NCBI GenBank assembly: GCA_031430575.1
Contig: JANPBT010000041.1
Coordinates: 1-64,000, forward strand
Length of the DNA: 64,000 nucleotides
Direction of reading: 5' to 3'
From: JANMDS01 sp031430575
Lineage (GTDB): Bacteria; Pseudomonadota; Gammaproteobacteria; Burkholderiales; Casimicrobiaceae
The notes below the pieces were generated by a model. The model made no database searches and was not told where the DNA came from. It saw only the letters and a program-made list of their open reading frames with translations. Both the position numbers and the translations under genes were made by a program. Shown here piece after piece: positions 34,897-42,734 of the stretch. Position 1 is the stretch's first letter, and the number at the start of each line of letters is the position of its first letter.

Positions 34897-36099
34897 ATGA
34901 AAAAGCATGGGAGTTGGAAGGGCAGACTAGTTGCGCTGGCGTGCGTGGCGGCGGTTGCGAGCGTGGCGAACGCGACGTATATCATCACGGATCTCGGCGA
35001 TGGATCCTGGTTTTACAACGGCGGCGGTGCGGGGCTGCGCAGCAATTCGCTGCAATATCGGTTAGCGTTGAACAACAACAATGAGGTCGTGGGAACAGGT
35101 CTCACAACCGCGTACTATTGGGCGAATGATTCGCATCAAAAGTTAACTGGGTTTGCAAGTGGGCAAGCAAAAATCTTTGCAAACGACATCAATGACTCCG
35201 GCGTGATTGTGGGTCAGTGTGTGTGGGGTGGCACGAGTTCTGATTGTGGATCGGGTGCGTACACTTCGTATGCCCTTACGCGCAATACTCCAGCGGGCGC
35301 ATGGACACCGCTGGGAAATCTTGGTGGAACAGGTTTCATAGGTAACACCGATGCAGCGTTTGGCGTCAACGCAAATGGCGTTACCGTTGGCGTATCGACT
35401 GATGTATTCAACTCCGCTGCGCCTACCGCGTTTTCAAATCCCGCGTCGTACGTAGGCCCCTACGGAGGATCAGGGGGGCGCGCTTGGGCAATCAACGACA
35501 ACAACTCCATCGTTACCAGCGATGCTTTCGGTCGCTACGCAATACGATTCGATGGGTTAAATGCCATTGGCACCGGCACGCAACTCGTCGGACTTGGTAA
35601 CGACACTGCGATCGCGGCAGACATCAATAACCAAAATATTGCAGTGGGCAGCTCGCGCATTTTGGGGGAAACAATTTTTCACGCCACGATGTGGAATACC
35701 CGAGGGCAACCTACTGACCTTGGCGCGCTCGCCGGCAACTACTACTCCTACGCCAGCGCGATCAACGAATCTGGCGTAGCGGTTGGCCAATCGGGCTCCT
35801 TTTCTAATTCGAATGACGACGAGAATTTCGCCGTACTCTTTGAAGGCGGGAGGGTCATTAACCTCAACTCCTTCGCCGAAATCGCCGCCGCTGGTTGGTC
35901 GTTACTCTACTCTGCCACCGACATTAACGAAGCTGGCAGCATCGTAGGCTTTGGTTTGAAGGATGGTGCCGTTCATGCGTATCTGCTCACGCTAGCGCCG
36001 GTAGTCGATCCTGACCCGAACAATGTGCCGTTGCCTGCGCCGCTGGCAATGTTGGCATTTGGGTTACTCGCGCTGCCGCGAGCGTTGCACAAAACGTAA
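34897..36099 (+). CDS. HAF-repeat surface protein with PEP-CTERM-type anchor
   Basis: A 400-residue exported protein. It has a signal peptide (residues ~1-28) and then about five loosely repeated segments with the HAF/extracellular-repeat pattern (INDSGVIVGQ, VNANGVTVGV, INESGVAVGQ, INEAGSIVGF). The C-terminal sorting signal is VPLPAPLAMLAFGLLALPRA (a VPLP variant of the PEP-CTERM motif), a hydrophobic helix and a short basic tail. Such proteins are cleaved by an exosortase/archaeosortase-like EpsH and released or anchored at the outer surface. No exosortase gene is in the window. The codons and Asn/Gly-rich composition differ from neighbours, consistent with a surface protein. Confidence 0.88.
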   Translation: MKKHGSWKGRLVALACVAAVASVANATYIITDLGDGSWFYNGGGAGLRSNSLQYRLALNNNNEVVGTGLTTAYYWANDSHQKLTGFASGQAKIFANDINDSGVIVGQCVWGGTSSDCGSGAYTSYALTRNTPAGAWTPLGNLGGTGFIGNTDAAFGVNANGVTVGVSTDVFNSAAPTAFSNPASYVGPYGGSGGRAWAINDNNSIVTSDAFGRYAIRFDGLNAIGTGTQLVGLGNDTAIAADINNQNIAVGSSRILGETIFHATMWNTRGQPTDLGALAGNYYSYASAINESGVAVGQSGSFSNSNDDENFAVLFEGGRVINLNSFAEIAAAGWSLLYSATDINEAGSIVGFGLKDGAVHAYLLTLAPVVDPDPNNVPLPAPLAMLAFGLLALPRALHKT

Positions 36100-36116
36100 G
36101 GCGTCACCGCAGTAAA

Positions 36117-36198
36117 TACCTGCGGCGCAGAATGGGTCATTTTGGGCGAAATGTCGTGGCATTTTCAAGCGAAAATCCTCAAATCTGCGCCGCAGGTA
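36117..36198. repeat. Inverted pair of 14-mers
   Basis: Exact plus copy 36117-36130 and exact minus copy 36185-36198, 54 nt apart, just downstream of the PEP-CTERM gene. The spacer contains CATTTTGGGCGAAAT and CATTTTCAAGCGAAAAT, itself repeat-like. Confidence 0.9.
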
Positions 36199-36293
36199 TT
36201 TCATGTTTTTAGGAAATATTGCAAGGCGTGTTGCGCAATTGCAAGAAGTAACGCCAACCGCACGCGCGAACCATTCGTTTGAATTGTTAGATT

Positions 36294-36402
36294 CGTAGGG
36301 TGTTATCCTATTACATCCACTTCAGGCTTTTTTGCGGCCAAACAATTCGTGATCGGCTTCGCCGATTTCTTAAAGGTTGGCGCAATGGGATTGCGCCCTA
36401 CG
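36294..36402. repeat. MITE-like element with terminal inverted repeats
   Basis: About 109 bp. The ends match as CGTAGGGTGTTATCCTATT and, on the other strand, CGTAGGGCGCAATCCCATT. Inside are two perfect hairpins: ATCGGC-TTC-GCCGAT (36352-36366) and GGCGCAAT-GGG-ATTGCGCC (36379-36397). It has no coding capacity. The form fits a non-autonomous or REP-like element. Confidence 0.55.
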
Positions 36403-36412
36403 CCCGCTGACC

Positions 36413-36865
36413 TTATGGTGCGTTACCTTCGATCACTGCTTTCACAGCTTGCGCGTAGCCTGTGACGACATCACTGACATCAAATGAAATCGGGAATACG
36501 TCACCGTGAGCTAAGCCTAACGCTTGGCAGAATCCTTTAGGTGAATACGTTTCAATGTCGTACATGCCAGTATCTCCAAGGAAGACGCGCTTGCCCTCGA
36601 ACAGCACAGAAAGAGAAAGTGATCTTTGCATTTCGACGCGATCTCCGCTTACAAATCCTTGGACTGTAGCCCAGTATTTGTCTCCATTTGCCAATCGTAT
36701 TTGGGTTGCCACTATTCTCTCGATCAATGAAGCTACGGGGAAATCAGAAACTGGAACTAACGCAACTCCATCGGAATTGTCCGCATGGACGAATTGCCAA
36801 ACACGGCAGCGTTGGAAATCGACTTCGGTCAGCGAGCCAATTTCTCTTGAAAGGTTGGGCGACAT
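36413..36865 (-). CDS. Hypothetical protein
   Basis: A 150-residue soluble protein that I do not recognise. It is predicted to be mostly beta-strand in the middle (SGDRVEMQRSLSLSVLFEGK, RVFLGDTGMYDIETYS), with an amphipathic C-terminal helix and no signal peptide. Size and isolation between two repeat clusters are typical of accessory genes. A ribosome site is not obvious, and the ATG at 36865 is the first available. Confidence 0.6.
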   Translation of the reverse strand: MSPNLSREIGSLTEVDFQRCRVWQFVHADNSDGVALVPVSDFPVASLIERIVATQIRLANGDKYWATVQGFVSGDRVEMQRSLSLSVLFEGKRVFLGDTGMYDIETYSPKGFCQALGLAHGDVFPISFDVSDVVTGYAQAVKAVIEGNAP

Positions 36866-36971
36866 CTATCGACTTTATAGAAAGGTATCCAGTTTGGGTT
36901 GAGCAAGCGTAAGTCGGAAGAAGCGCAGCGTAATCCGACACAGCCTAGCTGAAAAGCGAAACTCGTATCAT

Positions 36972-37044
36972 TACCTGCGGCGCAGAATTGGCATTTTTCG
37001 GCAAAAATTTTCGCCGCAAAAACACGAATTCTGCGCCGCAGGGT
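36972..37044. repeat. Inverted pair of 14-mers (one arm degenerate)
   Basis: Exact plus copy 36972-36985 and minus near copy CTGCGCCGCAGGGT 37031-37044, 45 nt apart. The flanks also pair (CAGAATT against AATTCTG). The spacer contains CGGCAAAAATTTTCGCCG, a second palindrome. Confidence 0.85.
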
Positions 37045-37161
37045 TTGATCGCATTGCCCGCACCGAGCGAAGAGAATTTCGACTTTAAGCTACCGCAATG
37101 GAAGCGCGAATATTCCCAGTGCGCGCAATTGCCCTTGAATCCGCCTTACGCCGCAAGCCGG

Positions 37162-37284
37162 TTAGCGAGGAAACGTCGCGAAGAGTGCCGCTTCAACGCG
37201 CTCGATTTTGCTAGAGCCAACCACAGGCACGATGACGGCGGACTGCTGAAAAAGCCACGCCAGAGCGACGGCCTCTTCGCTCCG
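37162..37284 (-). pseudogene. C-terminal remnant of an aldo/keto reductase
   Basis: In the same frame as the glycosyltransferase, directly behind its stop codon, 40 codons read RSEEAVALAWLFQQ, then SAVIVPVVGSSKIERVEAAL, then a stop. This is the characteristic end of the aldo/keto-reductase barrel (VALAWLL...P-V-x-G-S/T-S...R). No N-terminal part exists in the window, so it is a fossil left after the glycosyltransferase gene or its flank replaced the rest. Confidence 0.7.
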
Positions 37285-38319
37285 CTAGCGCTTGACGTTC
37301 AGCGTGTAGGTCGTCTGCGGCGCGAACAATCCGCCTCCGGGCAGCGGCGCCGGTTGCAGCGGAATCTTGATTTGGTAATCGGGGTCAACGTGCTTATTCA
37401 CGTAATCGATGCCACTCGCTTGCGCGAACTCTGCGAGACTTCGGGTATCGCCCAGGCCATAAGGGCCACGCACTGTGCCGGTATAGAGCAAATCAGTCAT
37501 CCGCCGCGCGGCGCGCACTTCCAGCTCATTCCATCGGAAATCGCGCTGGGCATCTTCTTCTGGCGACCAATGCACAATTTCTTTACCGCCGCCCTCTTTG
37601 TAAAGATGCAGAATCGGCATCTTTACCGGATGCCAAATATCCCAGCCACGCGTCCAGGCGCGTACGCTTAAATTTTGCTCTTCCCCATGAAAGTAAAGCC
37701 ACGGATCATACGGCACTTCATGCAGGAGCGCGCCATTTGCGAATAAGCAGCCCGCGCCAATATGATGCCCCGGCACGCGCACTTTTGAGACCACCGGCAG
37801 CGCTTGAAACATCATCACGGGTGAATCGGGCTTCATCGGTGAATCGGGCTTCGGGCGATTCACCAACACATCTTTCGGGCTATTGCCCTCGACGGGCTGC
37901 CCATCTTTAAATTCAAAAGCGCGCGGATAGGTCGAAAGCATATGTCGCGAATGCCCAGTCTCTAGCGTTGCGCCCATCATTTCTTGGCACAAAAAATCAT
38001 CCCAGCCTTTTTCAAACCACATATGGGAATCGATTTGCAAAAGATAGGTCTCGCCTTCCCAAAACGAGTAAGCGAGTGCGCGCGCCCAGCACGGCCCACG
38101 GGCGTAGCGCGGGTGCAAATGCACGTAGCGCACCTGCCCAGACCACGGCATTGCGCGCGTGCTTTCGCGGGTGGAATTTACACTTTGATCGACGACGCCG
38201 AAGCGTAAACGGCCCGGGTTGGTTGCCATACGATACGCGTTATCAATCGTCCACCAAAGTAGGGCGTCTTGGTAGGCGGCGACGCTTACAAAAATCGTCG
38301 GTAGTGTCGAATTACTCAC
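37285..38319 (-). CDS. GlcNAc-transferase-like glycosyltransferase
   Basis: A 344-residue protein resembling the GlcNAc family related to Skp1 glycosyltransferases. The N-terminus is TIFVSVAAYQD, then the nucleotide-sugar/metal region EGETYLLQIDSHMWFEKGWD (DxH-type), and AGCLFANGALLHEVPYDPWL with FHGEEQNLSVRAWTRGWDIW near the acceptor site. There is no membrane helix. A 15-bp tandem duplication around 37819-37850 gives KPDSPMKPDSPV. It overlaps the upstream GDPD gene by 4 bp (coupled). Substrate unknown. Confidence 0.82.
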   Translation of the reverse strand: MSNSTLPTIFVSVAAYQDALLWWTIDNAYRMATNPGRLRFGVVDQSVNSTRESTRAMPWSGQVRYVHLHPRYARGPCWARALAYSFWEGETYLLQIDSHMWFEKGWDDFLCQEMMGATLETGHSRHMLSTYPRAFEFKDGQPVEGNSPKDVLVNRPKPDSPMKPDSPVMMFQALPVVSKVRVPGHHIGAGCLFANGALLHEVPYDPWLYFHGEEQNLSVRAWTRGWDIWHPVKMPILHLYKEGGGKEIVHWSPEEDAQRDFRWNELEVRAARRMTDLLYTGTVRGPYGLGDTRSLAEFAQASGIDYVNKHVDPDYQIKIPLQPAPLPGGGLFAPQTTYTLNVKR

Positions 38320-39281
38320 TGCAAACGCCCCTTGGCGACGCGCAGCAGCACATCAGGGTAGTCGGAAATTAATCCATCAACGCCCCATGCGATGAGCTTG
38401 CGCATTTCCACTTCATCGTTGACCGTCCACGGGATCACTTTGAGGCCGAGTAATTGCGCTTCTTTTAAATCGGTCTGATTTAAATCGCGAAAATTAGGCG
38501 ACCACACCGCGCCACCGGCTGCCTTGATAAGCTTTGGGATCGAGCCCGCGAAATCATCGACATCAAAGCCCGCTAAAAATGGCGATGCACCGGGCTTGCC
38601 CCGTTGCACGGTATCGTTTGCGCCCTGCTGATTTGTTAAATAAACCGTTGCGACCTGCGGCGCAGATTTTTGAAAGATTTGCAACGTGCGCCAATCAAAG
38701 GATTGAAGCGTGACTTGACGCGTCATACCCGCTTTATCAATGACCGCGAGCACTGCGGCAGCGAAGGGCTCAGGCGCGAGCGTTTCCGTCGGCGCAAGCG
38801 GCGAAAGCTTGGTTTCGATATTAAAACGCACACAATCTGCGCCGCAGGTATTTTTCACCAATGCGAATAAATCTTCGAGACGCGAAATGCGCTGACCATC
38901 GGCAGGTTTTTGGCTCGAAAACGGTTTGCCGTAGGTGCTGGCGAGGTTTACTCTGCCAATATCGAATTGCTGCAACTCAGCGAACGTAAGCGATGAAATC
39001 GCAGCCCCACGAGCAGGCAAAAACGCACCCGATGCATCGCGTGTGATGTCAGGATTGAGCGTGCGATCATGGTAGATCACAACAACGCCATCACGGGTCA
39101 CGCCCACATCGAGCTCTAAGGTGGTGACCCCCAATGCTAAGGCTTGTGAAAAAGCAGCCAGCGTATTTTCAGGCGCGAGCCCACGCGCGCCCCGATGCCC
39201 CTGCACATCCAATCGCGTCGCGCATGCACTCAATAGCAGGAGCGCCATAACACCGAAAATCGACCGAAAGTGCTTAGACAT
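38316..39281 (-). CDS. Glycerophosphodiester phosphodiesterase lipoprotein
   Basis: A 321-residue GDPD. The signal peptide ends in lipobox LSAC (Cys19), and the catalytic start HRGARGLAPENTLAAF carries the two His/Arg/Glu residues, with Glu/Asp ligands in TLELDVGVTRDGVVVIYHD. It releases sn-glycerol-3-phosphate from phospholipid headgroups at the envelope. An in-frame exact 14-mer at 38837-38850 is read KNTCGADC, and a near copy at 38652-38665 is read SAPQV. Confidence 0.93.
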   Translation of the reverse strand: MSKHFRSIFGVMALLLLSACATRLDVQGHRGARGLAPENTLAAFSQALALGVTTLELDVGVTRDGVVVIYHDRTLNPDITRDASGAFLPARGAAISSLTFAELQQFDIGRVNLASTYGKPFSSQKPADGQRISRLEDLFALVKNTCGADCVRFNIETKLSPLAPTETLAPEPFAAAVLAVIDKAGMTRQVTLQSFDWRTLQIFQKSAPQVATVYLTNQQGANDTVQRGKPGASPFLAGFDVDDFAGSIPKLIKAAGGAVWSPNFRDLNQTDLKEAQLLGLKVIPWTVNDEVEMRKLIAWGVDGLISDYPDVLLRVAKGRLQ

Positions 39282-39299
39282 TTTTAGACCCTTTTTAAT

Positions 39300-40247
39300 T
39301 TACGATGGCATCAATTCGCCATACTGCGCGGCGAAAGTTTCAGCAAGCTCTGCTTTGGTAAAGGTATGATTTTGTGGGCCGCGGCTGGCGATTTTGAGCG
39401 CGCCGATGACGGTTGCCAACCGAGCGGATTGCACTAATGTCCAGCCGTGGGATAGCCCGTAAAGCAAGCCAGCGCGATAGCTATCGCCGCAGCCAGTGGG
39501 GTCGACTAATTGCGCCGCAGGTACGACGGCAACGGTTGTGACTTTTCCACCCTCATAAACGCGCGAGCCTTCACCGCCTAAAGTGACCACTGCGCCTTTG
39601 AGTCGCGCCGCAAGGGCCTCGATTTTCTCGCCCGTTTTCTCTTCGATCATCGCCGCTTCATAGTCGTTTACGGTGAGATAGTGGGCCTGACCGAGCATCA
39701 ACTGCAAATCTTCTTTTGAGAGCGCGGGCATCGCTTGGCCAGGATCAAAAATGAACGGCACGCCCGCTTTTTTCATCTGCGCGCAATGCTTCATCATGCC
39801 ATCGCGGCCATCGGGGCTCACAATCCCCATCGCTAAATTTGGAATTGTCGCCGCATCGTTTTCGTTGGAACGAAACATCGCCCCAGCGTGAAACGCCGTG
39901 ATTTGATTATCGTCTAAATCGGTGGTGATATGGCATTGCGCGGTGTAGGTGCCGGGCACGACTTTCAAGCCTGCGGTATCAATCGCAAGCGCGGCAAAGC
40001 GCTCCTGATAGGGCTTGGCATCTTCACCGACTGTGGCCATCACGATGGGGTGACCGCCCAGCATCTTCAACGAATACGCGATATTGGCCGCGCAGCCGCC
40101 CCACTCCCGCTTGAGGTTATCAACCATGAAGGAGACATTGAGTTGATGCGTTTTATCGGGCAGGATATGCTCGCCGAAGCGCCCTTGGAAGACGCAAATG
40201 GTATCGAAGGCGACCGAGCCGCAGATGAGGATGCGAGGTTCTGACAT
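39300..40247 (-). CDS. PfkB family carbohydrate/adenosine kinase
   Basis: A 315-residue ribokinase-family enzyme. The substrate start is ILICGSVAFDTI, with WGGCAANIAYSLKMLGG as PfkB signature 1. The anion-hole/catalytic motif is DPTGCGDSYRAGLLYG, where the family more often has GAGD or GCGDAF. It resembles adenosine kinases of betaproteobacteria. I start at the ATG 40247 (MSEPRILI), not at 40316, which adds a non-conserved tail. A near-match 14-mer at 39510-39523 is read VPAAQLVDP directly before the catalytic motif. Confidence 0.9.
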   Translation of the reverse strand: MSEPRILICGSVAFDTICVFQGRFGEHILPDKTHQLNVSFMVDNLKREWGGCAANIAYSLKMLGGHPIVMATVGEDAKPYQERFAALAIDTAGLKVVPGTYTAQCHITTDLDDNQITAFHAGAMFRSNENDAATIPNLAMGIVSPDGRDGMMKHCAQMKKAGVPFIFDPGQAMPALSKEDLQLMLGQAHYLTVNDYEAAMIEEKTGEKIEALAARLKGAVVTLGGEGSRVYEGGKVTTVAVVPAAQLVDPTGCGDSYRAGLLYGLSHGWTLVQSARLATVIGALKIASRGPQNHTFTKAELAETFAAQYGELMPS

Positions 40248-40297
40248 GGTTTTTCTCTTTGTTGATGGCGTGAGTTTAGCTGGGGCAAAATGCGGCA

Positions 40298-40750
40298 ATG
40301 GAAAATGCTCAGACAACCCAAAAAACAGTGCAACTTTTAGGCTATGGCGGTTTGCTTCCGTTTATCGTGCTTGCGCTCATCGCGCGGCTAGACGGCATCG
40401 CAGATTTGAGCGGGACGCAAGCGCTGCGCGGCGTTGCCATTTATGGCGCGATTATCGCGACCTTTATGGGCGCACTTTTTTGGGCATACGCCGTCGTGGC
40501 ACCCTGGAAAGAGGCTCAATCTGCGCCGCAGGTATTGATAAAAAGCATCGCGCCCGCATTGGCGATGTGGCTGAGCCTTTGGCTTGCAACGCCGCGCACA
40601 ACGGCGCTATTTGCCGCAGTCTTTCTGATGATGATTCTAGCGATCGACTGGTTTTTACGGCGCGAGCCATGGTATCCACAATGGTTTTGGAAACTGCGCG
40701 TTCACTTAACCGTCGTTGCAATCGCTTGCTTGTTAATCGCGGCAGCGTAG
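40298..40750 (+). CDS. DUF3429 family membrane protein
   Basis: A 150-residue protein with four to five hydrophobic helices (GYGGLLPFIVLALIA, GVAIYGAIIATFMGALFWAY, ALAMWLSLWL, TALFAAVFLMMILAIDWFL and a C-terminal helix) and the family pattern PQWFWKLRVHLT. Function unknown. An exact 14-mer at 40521-40534 is read QSAPQVL in the loop between helices 2 and 3. It diverges from the PfkB gene. Confidence 0.8.
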   Translation: MENAQTTQKTVQLLGYGGLLPFIVLALIARLDGIADLSGTQALRGVAIYGAIIATFMGALFWAYAVVAPWKEAQSAPQVLIKSIAPALAMWLSLWLATPRTTALFAAVFLMMILAIDWFLRREPWYPQWFWKLRVHLTVVAIACLLIAAA

Positions 40751-40818
40751 CCGCTTAATTTCGAAGTAGAGACCATTGCTTACGGTTATTCTGCGCGATA
40801 AATCGCGCACAGATTGAA

Positions 40819-40832
40819 TACCTGCGGCGCAG
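40819..40832 (+). repeat. Dispersed 14-mer, solitary copy
   Basis: Exact copy in the gap between the convergent DUF3429 and LytTR-regulator genes, 20 bp from the latter's stop. Confidence 0.9.
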
Positions 40833-40851
40833 ATTGAGCCTTTTTAGCGCG

Positions 40852-41601
40852 CTAACGCTTACTGTATTCCTTGACGATATGCTGCTGCCGCCTTGATACG
40901 GGCAGTTTTTCTGGGCGACCTTTGATGAGCACGAGCCAGGTGCTTTCCTCATCATTGTTGCCTTTTTCAAAGCCGCCAATCTGATCGCGGCCGATAAGGC
41001 TATTGCGGTGTGTGCGCACGAAGCGGTCACCATACTCTTCTTCTAAACGATTGAGAGAATCTTCTAGCAGATATTCGCGCTCGTTAGTTTGGATCGAGAT
41101 GTATTTGTTATCGGCGCGAAAATAAATCACCTCATCAATCGGCACCAGAATCACGCGGCCACGCTCAGTAACCGATAAATACCGTCGCGCGGCTTTGGGC
41201 AGGCCATCGACTTGCAGCGTTGTCACCGGGCGCACTTTTTGCAACGCGCCGATCAAGCGCTCAAGGCGCACGGGCTTCATCAGATAGTCAAGCGCTTGCA
41301 GCTCAAAGGCTCTGACCGCATGGTCGTCGTAAGCGGTAACGAAAATAACGCCGGGTGGCGACGCCAGCTTCAGCAGATGCTGAGTGCATTCCAGCCCCGT
41401 CATGTCAGGCATATGGATATCCATGAGCACCACATCGGGCACTAGCGCGGCTTGACACTTTTCGAGGGCTTCAGCGCCGTTGATGGCCTCGCCCACAAGG
41501 ATGTGCGGGCAGGCTTGCCGCGCATCTTCGAGTAATTCACACATGCGACGACGCGCTGGGGCTTCATCATCGACGATTAGGATTCGGATTGGAGTGCTCA
41601 C
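40852..41601 (-). CDS. LytTR response regulator (AlgR-like)
   Basis: A 249-residue regulator. The receiver domain has the phosphoacceptor Asp61 in VVLMDIHMPDM and Lys in LMKPVRLE. The LytTR DNA-binding domain (residues ~140-240) includes FVRTHRNSLIGRDQI. The preceding gene encodes the cognate histidine kinase with a 4-bp overlap. AlgR-type regulators control envelope, motility or stress genes; the targets here are not evident. Confidence 0.93.
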   Translation of the reverse strand: MSTPIRILIVDDEAPARRRMCELLEDARQACPHILVGEAINGAEALEKCQAALVPDVVLMDIHMPDMTGLECTQHLLKLASPPGVIFVTAYDDHAVRAFELQALDYLMKPVRLERLIGALQKVRPVTTLQVDGLPKAARRYLSVTERGRVILVPIDEVIYFRADNKYISIQTNEREYLLEDSLNRLEEEYGDRFVRTHRNSLIGRDQIGGFEKGNNDEESTWLVLIKGRPEKLPVSRRQQHIVKEYSKR

Positions 41602-42593
41602 GATTTTTTCAAATTTGCTCGGGCGTTAGGGACATTGCTTGCTCTCCGGTATGGCATCGTGACCCGCACTTCATAGGTGCCAGCGCGTACGGTGTTTTGT
41701 AACGATCCCTCCACGTCGAAGTGTAGCTTTAATCGCTCGCGAATGTTGCCAACAGCCATATTGTTACCCCGGCTGCGATGCTGATTGCTCGCGCCAAGGA
41801 AGGGATTACTCACCACCATTGTCAGCTGGTCGCGACGCGAGAAGATATTGATGACCACATCCCCGCCTTTCGCGGCCGGCTCGATCCCGTGATAAACCGC
41901 GTTTTCGAGCAACGGCTGCAAGATCAGCGGCGGCACGAGCGCATCTTGGGGCATATTATCAACGTACCATTTCACCCGCAGGCGCTCATTAAGCCGCATT
42001 TTTTCTAACGTCAGATATTGCGATGCGAGCGTGACTTCCTCAGAAAGCAAGGTTAGCTCCCGGTTATCTTTCATGAGCGCGCGATAGAGATCGGCCAAAT
42101 CGAGAAGTGCCGTTTCTGCCTTGCGCGGCTCGCTGCGCACCATCGAGGCGACCGCATTTAAGCTGTTGAACAAAAAATGCGGCCTGATCCGCGCCTGCAA
42201 GGCTTGCAGCCGGGCAATATCAAATGCGGGGGATTTCGCCCGGGTCTCCAAAGCCAAATAACCCCAAAGGCCAAGGCCGCCGAGCAGCATCACCAGCGCC
42301 GATTCAATGTATTGCGGATCGGGCTCAAAACGCGTGCGCACGATTGTGATCGCGATGCCCACCAGCAGACTGAACGCAACCACCCACGCGAGTGGCCAGC
42401 GGGTCAGCCAGCGCGCGCCAGCGGCGAGCACAGCGATTGTCATGAACATTACGGGCGCGACGATTCCAATCAGGCGCACGGTCTCGCCAACGACGTCGGC
42501 CAAGGGAACGCGGGTCAGCGCGAGAAAGAGCGCACCGGCGCAGACCAAGCCGAGGAGACGCAAAAGGATGCCCAAACTGCGGAAATCGGGCAC
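41598..42593 (-). CDS. LytS/AlgZ-type sensor histidine kinase
   Basis: An integral-membrane kinase of 331 residues from the proposed GTG at 42593 (VPDFRSLG). About four transmembrane helices (residues ~5-120) lead to the His_kinase domain with phospho-His in LQARIRPHFLFNSLNAVASM and an HATPase region PPLILQPLLENAVYHGIEPA. The frame stays open to an ATG at 42731, which would extend it by 46 Arg-rich residues and leave 3 bp to argH. The shorter start leaves room for promoters. It phosphorylates the overlapping LytTR regulator. Confidence 0.87.
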   Translation of the reverse strand: MPDFRSLGILLRLLGLVCAGALFLALTRVPLADVVGETVRLIGIVAPVMFMTIAVLAAGARWLTRWPLAWVVAFSLLVGIAITIVRTRFEPDPQYIESALVMLLGGLGLWGYLALETRAKSPAFDIARLQALQARIRPHFLFNSLNAVASMVRSEPRKAETALLDLADLYRALMKDNRELTLLSEEVTLASQYLTLEKMRLNERLRVKWYVDNMPQDALVPPLILQPLLENAVYHGIEPAAKGGDVVINIFSRRDQLTMVVSNPFLGASNQHRSRGNNMAVGNIRERLKLHFDVEGSLQNTVRAGTYEVRVTMPYRRASNVPNARANLKKS

Positions 42594-42734
42594 ACCTGCG
42601 CGAGGGCGCTCCGCTATACTGCTTTGCGTATTTCTCGTCGCGTCGCCGGTAAATTTGTGTGGTTGGCGCGCCCGTCCCACCACCCGGCTCGCAAGCAGGT
42701 TTATCCGAATCGCGCGGCGCTTTGGTTTCATCCG

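Larger units (their letters stand above)
36100..36412. other. Intergenic region with 14-mer pair and MITE-like repeat
   Basis: A 313-bp gap without a gene. It holds an inverted 14-mer pair (36117-36198) and a 109-bp element with imperfect terminal repeats (36294-36402). Confidence 0.65.

Noticed and set aside
36988..37671. Plus-strand frame of 227 codons
   Set aside because: It crosses the repeat pair and then runs antisense to the well-supported glycosyltransferase. Composition is not protein-like.
42177..42734. N-terminal extension of argH by 186 codons
   Set aside because: It is antisense to the sensor kinase, and the ArgH family starts at 42735.
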